DNA of 64,000 bases from Caldifarciminota bacterium. Lineage in GTDB: Bacteria > Hydrothermota > Tepidihabitantia > SM23-42. Below the pieces are notes generated by a model. The model searched no databases. It had not been told where the DNA came from and saw only the letters and a list, made by a program, of their open reading frames with translations. Shown in pieces: positions 29,823 to 38,018 of the stretch. Each line of letters opens with the position of its first letter. Positions within the stretch are counted from its first letter, which is position 1. Location of the stretch: assembly GCA_020349965.1 (NCBI GenBank), contig CP070705.1:340936-404935 (forward strand). Reading direction: 5' to 3'. Position numbers and translations under genes: made by a program.

Positions 29823-29851
29823 TTGACACATAATATTCTTGCGAATATCAT
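29823..29851 (+). promoter_or_regulatory. Promoter for the SHMT-like gene
   Basis: TTGACA (29823-29828), 17 nt, TATCAT (29846-29851). A leader of about 40 nt follows, with GGAGG 5 nt before the GTG at 29899. Confidence 0.6.
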
Positions 29852-29898
29852 AGATTCTAACGCGTTTCCAAAGAAGCGCGCTGCGATTGGAGGTAGCA

Positions 29899-31335
29899 GT
29901 GCAAGAACTCACCAAAAAGATCGTTAATTTGGCAGAAAGAATAGAAAAGAATAATGTCTGGCGCCAGAGAGATTGCATCAACCTCATTCCATCGGAAACG
30001 ACACCGAGCGCCCTGGTGAAAATATGTGAGATTTCCGATCCTTCGGGAAGGTATGCCGAACACCGGACGATGAAAGGCAAGGAGGTCTATTTTTATCAGG
30101 GGATAGATTTCATCAGGGAAGTCGAAGAAGAATTACGTAACCAAATGGCCGGATATTTCGGATGTCCACGCGTCGAACTCAGGCCGGTCAGTGGTCAAAT
30201 GGCCAACGAGGTCATATTCAAAGCAATGGTCAAATTCATTAACCGTAACCGTAAAGAAGGACAGCCATTCCGCAAAATGAAATTAGTGATGAACAACGAA
30301 TTGACGAAAGGAGGTCACCTTAGTTCACAGCCAATGGGTGCACTCTTCAATTATGTAGAAGAAGATCCGAACACTGGGAAGGAAAATGTCATCAATTTTC
30401 CGGTCCGCGGGGACTGCCTTTATAAAACAGACACCAACAAACTGGCCGAGCAATTGGAGAACCACAAACCTGAACTGATCGTTTTCGGGAAGAGCATGTT
30501 CCTCCATAGGGAACCAGTAGCATTCGTACACGACATCGTCAAGGACTGGGAACCGCGGCCTGTCATCATGTATGACATGGCCCACGTGCTCGGTCTCTAC
30601 GGCGTGTTACAGGAACCTTTTAAGGAAGGGGCGGATGTCGTTACGGGCAGCACACATAAGACATTCTTTGGGCCCCAGCGGGGTATAATTGCATCGACGA
30701 TATCCAAAGAAAGTCCGATTTCACATTTATGGATTGACATCAAGGGCCGTGCATTCCCGGGATCTACGAGCAACCATCATCTCGGCACTCTTCTGGCCCT
30801 CTTGATGGCCACCTATGAAATGAATGCTTTCAAAGACGATTACCAGATGCAGATCCGCAAGAACGCCCGCGCATTTGCTGCCGCGCTCAAAGATGCAGGG
30901 ATCGATGTTGAGGGTGATGAAAAAGAGGGTTTTACGGAAACACACCAAGTAGTCATCCGTGTGAAAAAGCAAGGTACCGGAAACGAACTTTCCCATAGAT
31001 TGGAACAGAACAACATCGTTACAAACTACCAGGCACTACCTGACGACGAGAGTTTTCTCGAAGCCAGCGGCATCAGAATGGGTGTTCAGGAAATGACACG
31101 GTATGGTATGAAGGAAGACGACTTCAGATCTCTTGCCGGATACATCGCCGATGTGATTATACGGAATACAAACGTTAAAGATAAAATCGCAACATTTCGC
31201 AGAAGATTCATTCAGATGCTGTATTGTCTCCCGGCGCAAGATTCTGCGCTGCTTGTGGCGCGTATTTTCACGAGTATCTTTCCGGATGGAAAATTCTTCG
31301 ATAACTTGCTGGAACATCTCCATCATTCAGCATAG
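29899..31335 (+). CDS. Divergent serine hydroxymethyltransferase-like PLP enzyme
   Basis: The GTG at 29899 is chosen because TTGGAGGTAGCA puts GGAGG 5 nt before it. The TTG at 29887 lies inside this site. The 478-residue product has fold-type I SHMT features: INLIPSET near the N-terminus, the substrate block SGRYAEHR, and the PLP-lysine block TGSTHKTFFGPQRG (compare TTTTHKTLRGP in GlyA). It is longer and more diverged than standard GlyA (about 415), with an added C-terminal helical part. Serine/glycine cleavage is the likely chemistry; the preferred substrate is uncertain. A glycerate kinase follows, which hints at a serine-glycerate route. Confidence 0.7.
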   Translation: MQELTKKIVNLAERIEKNNVWRQRDCINLIPSETTPSALVKICEISDPSGRYAEHRTMKGKEVYFYQGIDFIREVEEELRNQMAGYFGCPRVELRPVSGQMANEVIFKAMVKFINRNRKEGQPFRKMKLVMNNELTKGGHLSSQPMGALFNYVEEDPNTGKENVINFPVRGDCLYKTDTNKLAEQLENHKPELIVFGKSMFLHREPVAFVHDIVKDWEPRPVIMYDMAHVLGLYGVLQEPFKEGADVVTGSTHKTFFGPQRGIIASTISKESPISHLWIDIKGRAFPGSTSNHHLGTLLALLMATYEMNAFKDDYQMQIRKNARAFAAALKDAGIDVEGDEKEGFTETHQVVIRVKKQGTGNELSHRLEQNNIVTNYQALPDDESFLEASGIRMGVQEMTRYGMKEDDFRSLAGYIADVIIRNTNVKDKIATFRRRFIQMLYCLPAQDSALLVARIFTSIFPDGKFFDNLLEHLHHSA

Positions 31336-31400
31336 CGGTGATAGATCTCTGGACGGAGGAGAAAACGCAATTCTGAATCTTACATAGTAGTGCGCAAAGG

Positions 31401-32789
31401 ATGGCGCCGGATCTTGACGACCGCATGGCACCGCGTTTGACAATGAAATCGGATAAAGAACTACGTGCAGATGCAGAGATGCTTTTTCTCAGCGGTATCG
31501 AAGCAGCAGATGCAGGTAATGTCACTGCACAACGTGTTACACTCGACGGTGAATCGCTGGCCATACGGGACGTGCTGGGACATCAGGAGGTTTACGACCT
31601 TCTCAAATACAACCGCATCTTTGTCGTGGGCTTTGGCAAGGCGGTCTGTCCGATGGCCGAGTCCATATCTGAAATACTCAAGGAAAGGATAGACAGTGGA
31701 GTCATCATCACGACATACGGTACGGCTGCGGACCTCGAGAGAATGGAGGTAATCGAAGCAAGCCATCCTCTACCCGATGCCAATGGGCTTCAAGGCGCAA
31801 TGCGGGTGATGAGCCTACTGACTGCTTCGGACGACAACGACCTCATTATTGCGTTGATATCAGGCGGCGGTTCCGCGCTCTTCACCATGCCTTCTCCCGG
31901 AATAACGCTCAATGACATCCAAGCGCTCACCACGCAACTGTTGAAGTGCGGGGCATCTATACACGAAGTCAATGCAGTACGCAAACACATATCACAGGTC
32001 AAAGGCGGACTCCTGGCACGGATCGCATATCCCTCAAGCGTGATATCGTTGATGATCTCGGACGTAACCGAGGATCGCGTCGATGCGATCGCCTCCGGCC
32101 CCACGGCACCAGATCCCTCGACCTATGTAGATGCTCACAATATTCTCAAGAAATATCACCTTCTACATGACACGGCCCCGGCGATACGCAGCCATATCGA
32201 ATCAGGATGCCGCGGTGTAATCCCGGACACTCCGAAAAAAGGCGACGCCGTTTTCTCCAAGGTCAAGAATATGATCATGGCAAACAACATGACTGCACTT
32301 CGCGCCATTGCCAGGAAAGCCCGTAACATTGGCTATTTACCTTTTATCCTTTCTTCGCGAATGGACGGGGACACGAGGCGCTCAGCGAAACTCTTCGCGT
32401 CAATGCTCAAAGAGTTGATCGGACCACCGAGATGCCTGCCTCGACATACCTGTATCATCTCGGGTGGCGAAATGACCGCGCGCATCTCCGGACGGGGCAA
32501 AGGAGGACGCAATCAGGATTTTTGTCTTGCTCTCGTTCCTCTGATTGACGGACTCGATCGAGTCGCCATCCTCAGCGCCGGCACCGATGGCGTTGATGGC
32601 CACACAGATGCTGCCGGTGCTTTCATTAACCAGGGGACGAATGCTCTTGCAAAGAAAAAAGGGTTCGATCTTTCTACGACGCTCCATAATTACGATTCAC
32701 ACTCTCTATTCAAGCAAACCAAAAGCCTCGTTGTCACCGGACGCACGAGAACGAATGTCATGGACATACAGATCGTATTGGCCGACTAA
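31401..32789 (+). CDS. Glycerate 2-kinase (GckA/MOFRL family)
   Basis: This 462-residue kinase converts glycerate to 2-phosphoglycerate. It has the GckA N-terminal domain (VVGFGKAVCPMAESI, EASHPLPDANG, ISGGGSALF) and the C-terminal MOFRL domain (SGGEMTARISGRGKGGRNQD, SAGTDGVDGHTDAAGAF). The start could be ATG 31401, 31425 or 31443; none has an ideal ribosome site. It lies 65 bp after the SHMT-like gene on the same strand, so serine or glycine carbon may be fed into glycolysis. Confidence 0.9.
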   Translation: MAPDLDDRMAPRLTMKSDKELRADAEMLFLSGIEAADAGNVTAQRVTLDGESLAIRDVLGHQEVYDLLKYNRIFVVGFGKAVCPMAESISEILKERIDSGVIITTYGTAADLERMEVIEASHPLPDANGLQGAMRVMSLLTASDDNDLIIALISGGGSALFTMPSPGITLNDIQALTTQLLKCGASIHEVNAVRKHISQVKGGLLARIAYPSSVISLMISDVTEDRVDAIASGPTAPDPSTYVDAHNILKKYHLLHDTAPAIRSHIESGCRGVIPDTPKKGDAVFSKVKNMIMANNMTALRAIARKARNIGYLPFILSSRMDGDTRRSAKLFASMLKELIGPPRCLPRHTCIISGGEMTARISGRGKGGRNQDFCLALVPLIDGLDRVAILSAGTDGVDGHTDAAGAFINQGTNALAKKKGFDLSTTLHNYDSHSLFKQTKSLVVTGRTRTNVMDIQIVLAD

Positions 32790-32803
32790 CACACTGCCGC
32801 GGC

Positions 32804-34120
32804 ATGAACAGACATGTCACGAGACCCAGGGCATTGCTCGTCAATCCGTGGATCTATGATTTCAAGGCTTTCGACTTCTGGAACAAACCGGTCGGGCTGC
32901 TCATCCTTTCAAGTCTGCTAAGAAAGTTCGGATTTGAATTAGATTTCATTGACTGCATGGACCGCCTGAGTCCGCACTATACCACTAACACAAGAACAGA
33001 TATGTGGGGACGCGGCAAGTATCACTCCGAAGAAGTCGACAGACCGAAGATCCTCAAGGTTGTTCCCCGACGGTACAAGCGGTACGGCATACCACGTGAA
33101 ATATTTGCCCATGCCGTTCGAGATCTCACAATACCTGATTTCATTTTCATTACGTCATCGATGACATATTGGTACCAGGGCGTATTCGAGGCGATAAGAA
33201 TACTGCGCCAAACATTCCCCCACGCGCACATAGTACTCGGCGGCATCTATGCCACGCTCTGCAAAAGACATGCAAGAAAATTTTCAGGAGCCGATACGAT
33301 AATTGCAGGTGCGGTCGAAGAACACATTCCTGAATTGACCGCGGCACTTGGACTGTTGCCAGGACCGCACACTATGCCATATGCATTTGCATCCGATTAT
33401 TCACTCTATGAAAAACTGCGATACGCTGTTACTCTCACGTCGCGCGGTTGTCCTCTTAACTGCACCTACTGTGCAACAAAAGTACTGTGCGGCGGATTTA
33501 CCACTGCTTCGGTTGACACTGTCATCTCACAGATAGATACTATTCAGAGAAAAACCAATAACATCGCTTTCTTCGACGATGCTTTGCTATACAATGAATC
33601 ATTCCCCGAATTGCTGAGAACAATCATCGACAAGAAATACCATCTTGACCTCCATGCGTCGAACGGTTTACATTGCAGGTACATCACGGAAGAAATCGCC
33701 CGGCTCATGTTTGAGGCGAACTTCAAGACCATTTACCTCAGCCTGGAAACGACCAATCCTGTTGTTCAACAGCAGACAGGCGGCAAGGTGAACACCGACG
33801 AATTCAGAAAAGCCGTCAAACTCCTCACCAAGACTGGCTTCACCCCGAATCAAATACATGCGTACATACTCTATGGCATGCCCGGACAGGGGTATGATGA
33901 GATCATCGATTCGATCAAGCTGTGCCGCGACCTCAGGGTAAACCCGCACCTATGCGAATTTTCACCGATCCCGCATACCGTTGAATATCACAAGACCGGT
34001 TTCGACGAAGACACAGACCCTTTACACCATAACAACCTTTTCTATACATGGTATTATCCTGAACCGAAAACCGACCTGTACAAGAGAATCAAGGGCTATC
34101 TTTCTCAGGCGCACCGTTGA
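32804..34120 (+). CDS. B12-binding-domain radical SAM protein
   Basis: The 438-residue protein has an N-terminal cobalamin-binding-like Rossmann domain (LLILSSLLRKFGFELDFIDC, IVLGGIYATL) followed by a radical SAM barrel. The Fe-S motif CxxxCxxC is at Cys216, Cys220 and Cys223 (RGCPLNCTYC). The arrangement is that of the large family of B12-type radical SAM enzymes (methylases and related). The substrate cannot be predicted. The gene starts 14 bp after the glycerate kinase stop and converges on the Cys-repeat operon, so a role with that operon is only a possibility. Confidence 0.82.
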   Translation: MNRHVTRPRALLVNPWIYDFKAFDFWNKPVGLLILSSLLRKFGFELDFIDCMDRLSPHYTTNTRTDMWGRGKYHSEEVDRPKILKVVPRRYKRYGIPREIFAHAVRDLTIPDFIFITSSMTYWYQGVFEAIRILRQTFPHAHIVLGGIYATLCKRHARKFSGADTIIAGAVEEHIPELTAALGLLPGPHTMPYAFASDYSLYEKLRYAVTLTSRGCPLNCTYCATKVLCGGFTTASVDTVISQIDTIQRKTNNIAFFDDALLYNESFPELLRTIIDKKYHLDLHASNGLHCRYITEEIARLMFEANFKTIYLSLETTNPVVQQQTGGKVNTDEFRKAVKLLTKTGFTPNQIHAYILYGMPGQGYDEIIDSIKLCRDLRVNPHLCEFSPIPHTVEYHKTGFDEDTDPLHHNNLFYTWYYPEPKTDLYKRIKGYLSQAHR

Positions 34121-34157
34121 CTTGTTCTATTATTGATTCCTGGAGATCGACGGGCGA

Positions 34158-35066
34158 TCAGCGTAGGTTCTTGGCTATCCTGATGCCCTGTCTCAGTATA
34201 TACTCCCGCATTTTCTCGTCCGTATGATACCCGGAAGTCTTCGTTGTTGTTTGGCGGAGCACAATAACATCAACTTCCTTTGTCTTCTTCTGTTCCACTG
34301 TCAGCTTGTCCAGGTCCGACTTCAGTCCTTTGAATTTCTTGAATAGACCGAATTCAGGACGGGCGATGATAACAACATAGAAATACGGAAAACTGCGGGA
34401 TTTGACCGTATTGATCGAAATTTGCCCCTGCAATCCAATGAATGCGTCGGGTGCGTCCCTGAATTTGATCAGAACCCTCGCATCGTTGGGAAAAGTTCCC
34501 TGTGCTGCACTGCCCATCTCGAGAAATGGCATCGCTTGCAGGCCAGGATCACCTTTTATCATATCTGAATCGAGTATATTCATCGTTATCTCTGCTTTGA
34601 TGTCGAGGGAGTTGGGCATCCAAGCGCTCTTTCGGCCGCTCAAGATCAATCCCCCAAAAAGAACAAACGCATTCACTATCGTTGCTATGAGAGGAAAGGG
34701 CAGCGAAATCTCCTCGAAAATCGGGAAGAGGAAACCCCCGAAAAAGATGACCGCGATCACCAATGCGATAAAACAACCGATATTCTGTTTACGGAATTTC
34801 TTTATTCTTTCACAGTGCTCCAATACGTGTTTGATCTTCTGCGGGGTCACATCTTGCCACTGCAGATCGGCGGCGGCCACCCTCTTGACCGAAATGCCTC
34901 TTATTAGATTCAGCAATACGCAAAGAATGATGAAAGGCATGCCCGCAAGAATATTGTGCGTGCTGAGCTGAAGCAGGAATCCGGAAACGATCAGCACCGC
35001 CGATACGGCGCTTCGCACCCTGGACCCGATCTTATCGAGTATCAAATAAGCACGAAAATCTTCCAT
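34158..35066 (-). CDS. Four-helix membrane protein of the Cys-repeat operon
   Basis: I do not recognise this 302-residue protein. It has two pairs of hydrophobic segments (about residues 20-37, 41-58, 97-116 and 121-142) and a soluble C-terminal half (150-302) with beta strands, ending in a Lys-rich amphipathic stretch. GAGGGGAAATAG precedes its ATG. The first 35 nt overlap the end of the radical SAM/SPASM gene, so it is translationally linked to it. A role as membrane partner, transporter-like component or sensor is inference. Confidence 0.7.
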   Translation of the reverse strand: MEDFRAYLILDKIGSRVRSAVSAVLIVSGFLLQLSTHNILAGMPFIILCVLLNLIRGISVKRVAAADLQWQDVTPQKIKHVLEHCERIKKFRKQNIGCFIALVIAVIFFGGFLFPIFEEISLPFPLIATIVNAFVLFGGLILSGRKSAWMPNSLDIKAEITMNILDSDMIKGDPGLQAMPFLEMGSAAQGTFPNDARVLIKFRDAPDAFIGLQGQISINTVKSRSFPYFYVVIIARPEFGLFKKFKGLKSDLDKLTVEQKKTKEVDVIVLRQTTTKTSGYHTDEKMREYILRQGIRIAKNLR

Positions 35067-36462
35067 CTATTTCCCCTCTGCCGCAGGCTTGCCAATACAA
35101 TGGACAGGCACCCCGACACACAGTATAATCATCACATTGTAGACATTCGGTCGGTGCGTACTCTCCATGTTTGTAGTAATCTAACCCGTCTGACTGCCAG
35201 ATTTCATCGAAGTTGCTCTTCAAGAGAGAACCGACGGGCTGGCGCCATGAAGAACACGGAATTATATTTCCCGTTGGATCGATGCTCAGTAAGCCGGTTA
35301 TTGCAGCGCATGCCTTGTTGCCCAGACCACTGGCAATAGGATTGAACATACATAACGGCACAGGTGAATACCACAAAAACCTGACATCTTGCTCTTCGGC
35401 AAACCTTTTTATGTCAATAATATGGTCGCCGATCTCTGAATAAGATGTCCACAAATCTTCTCTACTGCCCGCGCGACCACACGGTATGAGTAAGTTCATT
35501 GATAACCGATTGAGCCCAAGACATTTAGCAAGCACGACGATCTCCTTCGCATACGCGATATTATGCCGTGACAGTGTTGTATTGGTATGAACGGGGATGC
35601 CGGCATCTCTCAATGACGCTATCCCCCGGGTCGACGCGTCAAAGGCCCCCTGTTTTCCAGTGATCATGTCGTGAATCTCGCTATTTGGACCTTCGATGCT
35701 TACCTGGGCGCTCGAGAGGCCGGCCTTCTTCAAGGACCGAACAGTGTCATCATAGAGCAGCGTCCCGTTTGTTATGAGATTCGTCCAAAGGCCGATCTGC
35801 GCCGCATATGAGATCAATTTTGCGATATCCTCACGCAATAGTGGTTCGCCACCAGTGAAGCTGACCGACGGAACCTTTGCTTCGTGATAGATCTTGAAGA
35901 GAATCTTCTTGAGATCGTTGGTGCTCAATTCTCTGCCGCAGTGGTCACCTACGTAACAAAACTCACACGCCAGATTACACCGGTAGGTCACTGCAACCTC
36001 TGATAGAATTGGGTATACGTTCAAATTGTCAGAGAACTCATGGTAATCGACCGCGTTGCGCTTTTCATTATCACGCAGGCAACCCTTCATTATCGCCCTC
36101 AGGTCACAGAAGAAATAGTGAATATCCCTGCGCTTATTCTCATCATTACCCACTCTTAAGAGCAGGTCAGTGATCGTATGGCCACTCAACAGATAACTCA
36201 TGATCTCGATTCCAGATTCGTTCAATCCGTATACTTGATTGGGAACGAGGATGAGGAGCCGGTCAATCTTCCTTACGCATACGTAGGGTCTGATCTTGCA
36301 GATAAAATCGTCCACCCACCCCAAATCAAACTCCCTCATTGAATCCATAGCCAGGTCAGTTAATCCGTAATTTTCCGTTTCCCAAATTACCTTATGTACC
36401 TTAAGTAATTTAGGAATCTTCTCTTTTAGAAGATTGCTCAGAATGGGCATTCGAATTTTCAT
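35032..36462 (-). CDS. Radical SAM/SPASM maturase with N-terminal PqqD-like domain
   Basis: The ATG at 36462 is preferred over longer upstream starts: GGAGG lies 7-8 nt upstream and it overlaps the previous stop as TGATG. The extra upstream residues are only a shadow of the Cys-repeat DNA. The 476 residues contain a PqqD/RRE-like domain (about 61-131: VPNQVYGLNESGIEIMSYLL). The radical SAM motif CNLACEFC follows (Cys162, Cys166, Cys169). The glycine loop is SFTGGEPLLR, and a SPASM domain has eight Cys from about residue 395 on. Such enzymes install thioethers, C-C links or epimers in ribosomal peptides. The natural substrate candidate is the Cys-rich tail encoded immediately upstream. Confidence 0.88.
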   Translation of the reverse strand: MKIRMPILSNLLKEKIPKLLKVHKVIWETENYGLTDLAMDSMREFDLGWVDDFICKIRPYVCVRKIDRLLILVPNQVYGLNESGIEIMSYLLSGHTITDLLLRVGNDENKRRDIHYFFCDLRAIMKGCLRDNEKRNAVDYHEFSDNLNVYPILSEVAVTYRCNLACEFCYVGDHCGRELSTNDLKKILFKIYHEAKVPSVSFTGGEPLLREDIAKLISYAAQIGLWTNLITNGTLLYDDTVRSLKKAGLSSAQVSIEGPNSEIHDMITGKQGAFDASTRGIASLRDAGIPVHTNTTLSRHNIAYAKEIVVLAKCLGLNRLSMNLLIPCGRAGSREDLWTSYSEIGDHIIDIKRFAEEQDVRFLWYSPVPLCMFNPIASGLGNKACAAITGLLSIDPTGNIIPCSSWRQPVGSLLKSNFDEIWQSDGLDYYKHGEYAPTECLQCDDYTVCRGACPLYWQACGRGEIDGRFSCLFDTR

Positions 36463-37973
36463 CAGTGCGCTCCTCCACTCACGCAAGCTGAATGACAAGC
36501 CGAGTGACAGGCCGAATGACACGCCGAATGACACGCCGAATGGCAGGCCGAATGGCAGGCGTCATGGCACGCGGTATGAACATAGCACGCACTATGGCAG
36601 GCATCAGACCGCACAAACGCGGCATAATTCCTTATCGGTCCACCATATGCAACAAATGCCCTCTCGGTCTGGGCATAGTATCTACGCCTCCCAAAATCGC
36701 GTCCCATGAGGTAGTCATAGTAGTCTTTCTTGTCGTACTCGGCATCGATCGCTTTGTCAGGCGACGGTGCACCGATCTTTTCGGTATAATAAGATCTTGT
36801 CGCATCCAGATCGCAATCCCACGCCTTCGCTGAAAGATTCTCGACCACCTGAGTAACGAGCGATTTCAATGCTGCCTCGTCCATCGAGCCATCCGGTCTA
36901 ATCGCATCACAGAAAGCGCTCTCGTAGTAGCGGAGGCCAGGTGGTCTCTGCAGTATCTTGATCCTCAAGGGCACTTGCGACGTAATCTCGACTATTCCAT
37001 TCTCAGAGAGATTGGTGGCCAGTATCGTTAAGATCTTGTTGACCGGATAGTCAAGGAGCAGGGCTGCTTCGATCAAATCCAGTTTGGCAACCTTGCCTGA
37101 TTTCCGAAACGTGGCAACTTCTATCTTCGGCGGCACCCAATCATTCCTCAGCCACTGGAGACCTGCAACATCACTATACGCGCCTTTTATGTTGCGTGCT
37201 TTGCGATTAGAGTAGAAAAGATAGGGAATGACGTACAGCACCATATAAAGCAATTCATAAGGAAACGAAAATCCTTTCCCTTCTTCAGGGGTTGTCCGAA
37301 TCTTGCCGAACCGGTCCGTCCTGAAATATCCCGCTGGCACATACTGTTGCATCAACATCTTCTCGCGGGTCGCCAGGTCATTCCGGTGAAGGCGTACCGC
37401 AAAGTAATATTCACCCGCGTACTCCTGGCCAAAGTAGGAAATCAAATACCTTTCGTTCATGAACCTTTCTGTCCGGAATCCATAATCATCCGGATTCACG
37501 ATCTCTCCGGGTACCTGTATCGGATAGTAGACCAGCACGGTGTAGTGTTCAAGTGGCTCGTCCCACTGAGGCGGCGACCAGTGTAGCACCACTAAGTCGC
37601 CATATTCACTGGGCGTCGTTTCCAGATTTCTGCTTCTCGCAAGGTCTCCGCCATAATGCAAAACATACGTGATCTCACCCGGACCAAACGCTTGACCCCT
37701 TGCCAGGAGGATGTCGTATTTATCGCCGAGGTCCTTTATCTCTAATGAATATCGCTCGCCATACGCATCGACTGCATAAGATTCCTCATAGTCAAAATAG
37801 GGTTCGACCGAAATACCCTGGAGGTAGAAACCATGCATAGAACCTGATAGTACTTCATACCTTATTTTGTACACAAAATCTGCGCGACCATCCTGCCACA
37901 ATGATACATCGACTTCCACCCAGCGCAGGTCAGCCGACACTGCCAACAACGCCATCAGAATCAAATCAACCAT
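36462..37973 (-). CDS. Membrane protein with tandem His-Ser-Ala-Cys repeat tail
   Basis: This 503-residue protein has a signal peptide (first 14 residues), a beta-rich exported domain (about 15-230), one clear membrane helix (about 235-254), a cytoplasmic domain (about 275-455) and a 48-residue tail with ten Cys. In the tail six consecutive units read His-Ser-Ala-Cys, preceded by three looser units. The exported domain plus helix plus cytoplasmic domain with a low-complexity tail resembles DUF2207-type membrane proteins. Only two other Cys occur outside the tail. The stop overlaps the start of the radical SAM/SPASM gene. I infer that the tail is a modification substrate or metal-binding element; function is unknown. 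Confidence 0.85.
   Translation of the reverse strand: MVDLILMALLAVSADLRWVEVDVSLWQDGRADFVYKIRYEVLSGSMHGFYLQGISVEPYFDYEESYAVDAYGERYSLEIKDLGDKYDILLARGQAFGPGEITYVLHYGGDLARSRNLETTPSEYGDLVVLHWSPPQWDEPLEHYTVLVYYPIQVPGEIVNPDDYGFRTERFMNERYLISYFGQEYAGEYYFAVRLHRNDLATREKMLMQQYVPAGYFRTDRFGKIRTTPEEGKGFSFPYELLYMVLYVIPYLFYSNRKARNIKGAYSDVAGLQWLRNDWVPPKIEVATFRKSGKVAKLDLIEAALLLDYPVNKILTILATNLSENGIVEITSQVPLRIKILQRPPGLRYYESAFCDAIRPDGSMDEAALKSLVTQVVENLSAKAWDCDLDATRSYYTEKIGAPSPDKAIDAEYDKKDYYDYLMGRDFGRRRYYAQTERAFVAYGGPIRNYAAFVRSDACHSACYVHTACHDACHSACHSACHSACHSACHSACHSACVSGGAH
36477..36605 (-). repeat. 12-bp tandem repeat coding for the Cys/His tail
   Basis: Units of 12 bp (Cys-His-Ser-Ala in frame) run from the codons for Asp-Ala-Cys near 36605 to Val-Ser-Gly near 36477. 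Third positions vary between units (tgc/tgt, gcc/gcg/gct, tcg/tca/agt, cat/cac) while the amino acids stay fixed. That pattern points to selection on the protein rather than to recent slippage alone. Confidence 0.9.
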
Positions 37974-38018
37974 TCTCTTCTATGGAAGACCTGAGGGATT
38001 CTTATTATTCCGCAAGTA

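Noticed and set aside
32804-34120. The B12 radical SAM gene as a member of the Cys-repeat operon
   Set aside because: It is on the opposite strand and appears linked to the glycerate kinase gene 14 bp upstream; kept only as a possible functional neighbour.
36463-36534. N-terminal extension of the radical SAM/SPASM enzyme (Ser/Phe/Gly/Leu-rich)
   Set aside because: It is the repeat DNA of the upstream gene read in another frame. The ATG at 36462 has a ribosome site and a TGATG overlap.
36459-36620. CRISPR-like short repeats
   Set aside because: The units are contiguous 12-mers in frame with the coding sequence, with no spacers, so this is a coding tandem repeat.
36492-36833. Plus-strand Arg/Met/Thr-rich open frame
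   Set aside because: It lies antisense to the Cys-repeat gene and its composition comes from the repeat; no start signals.
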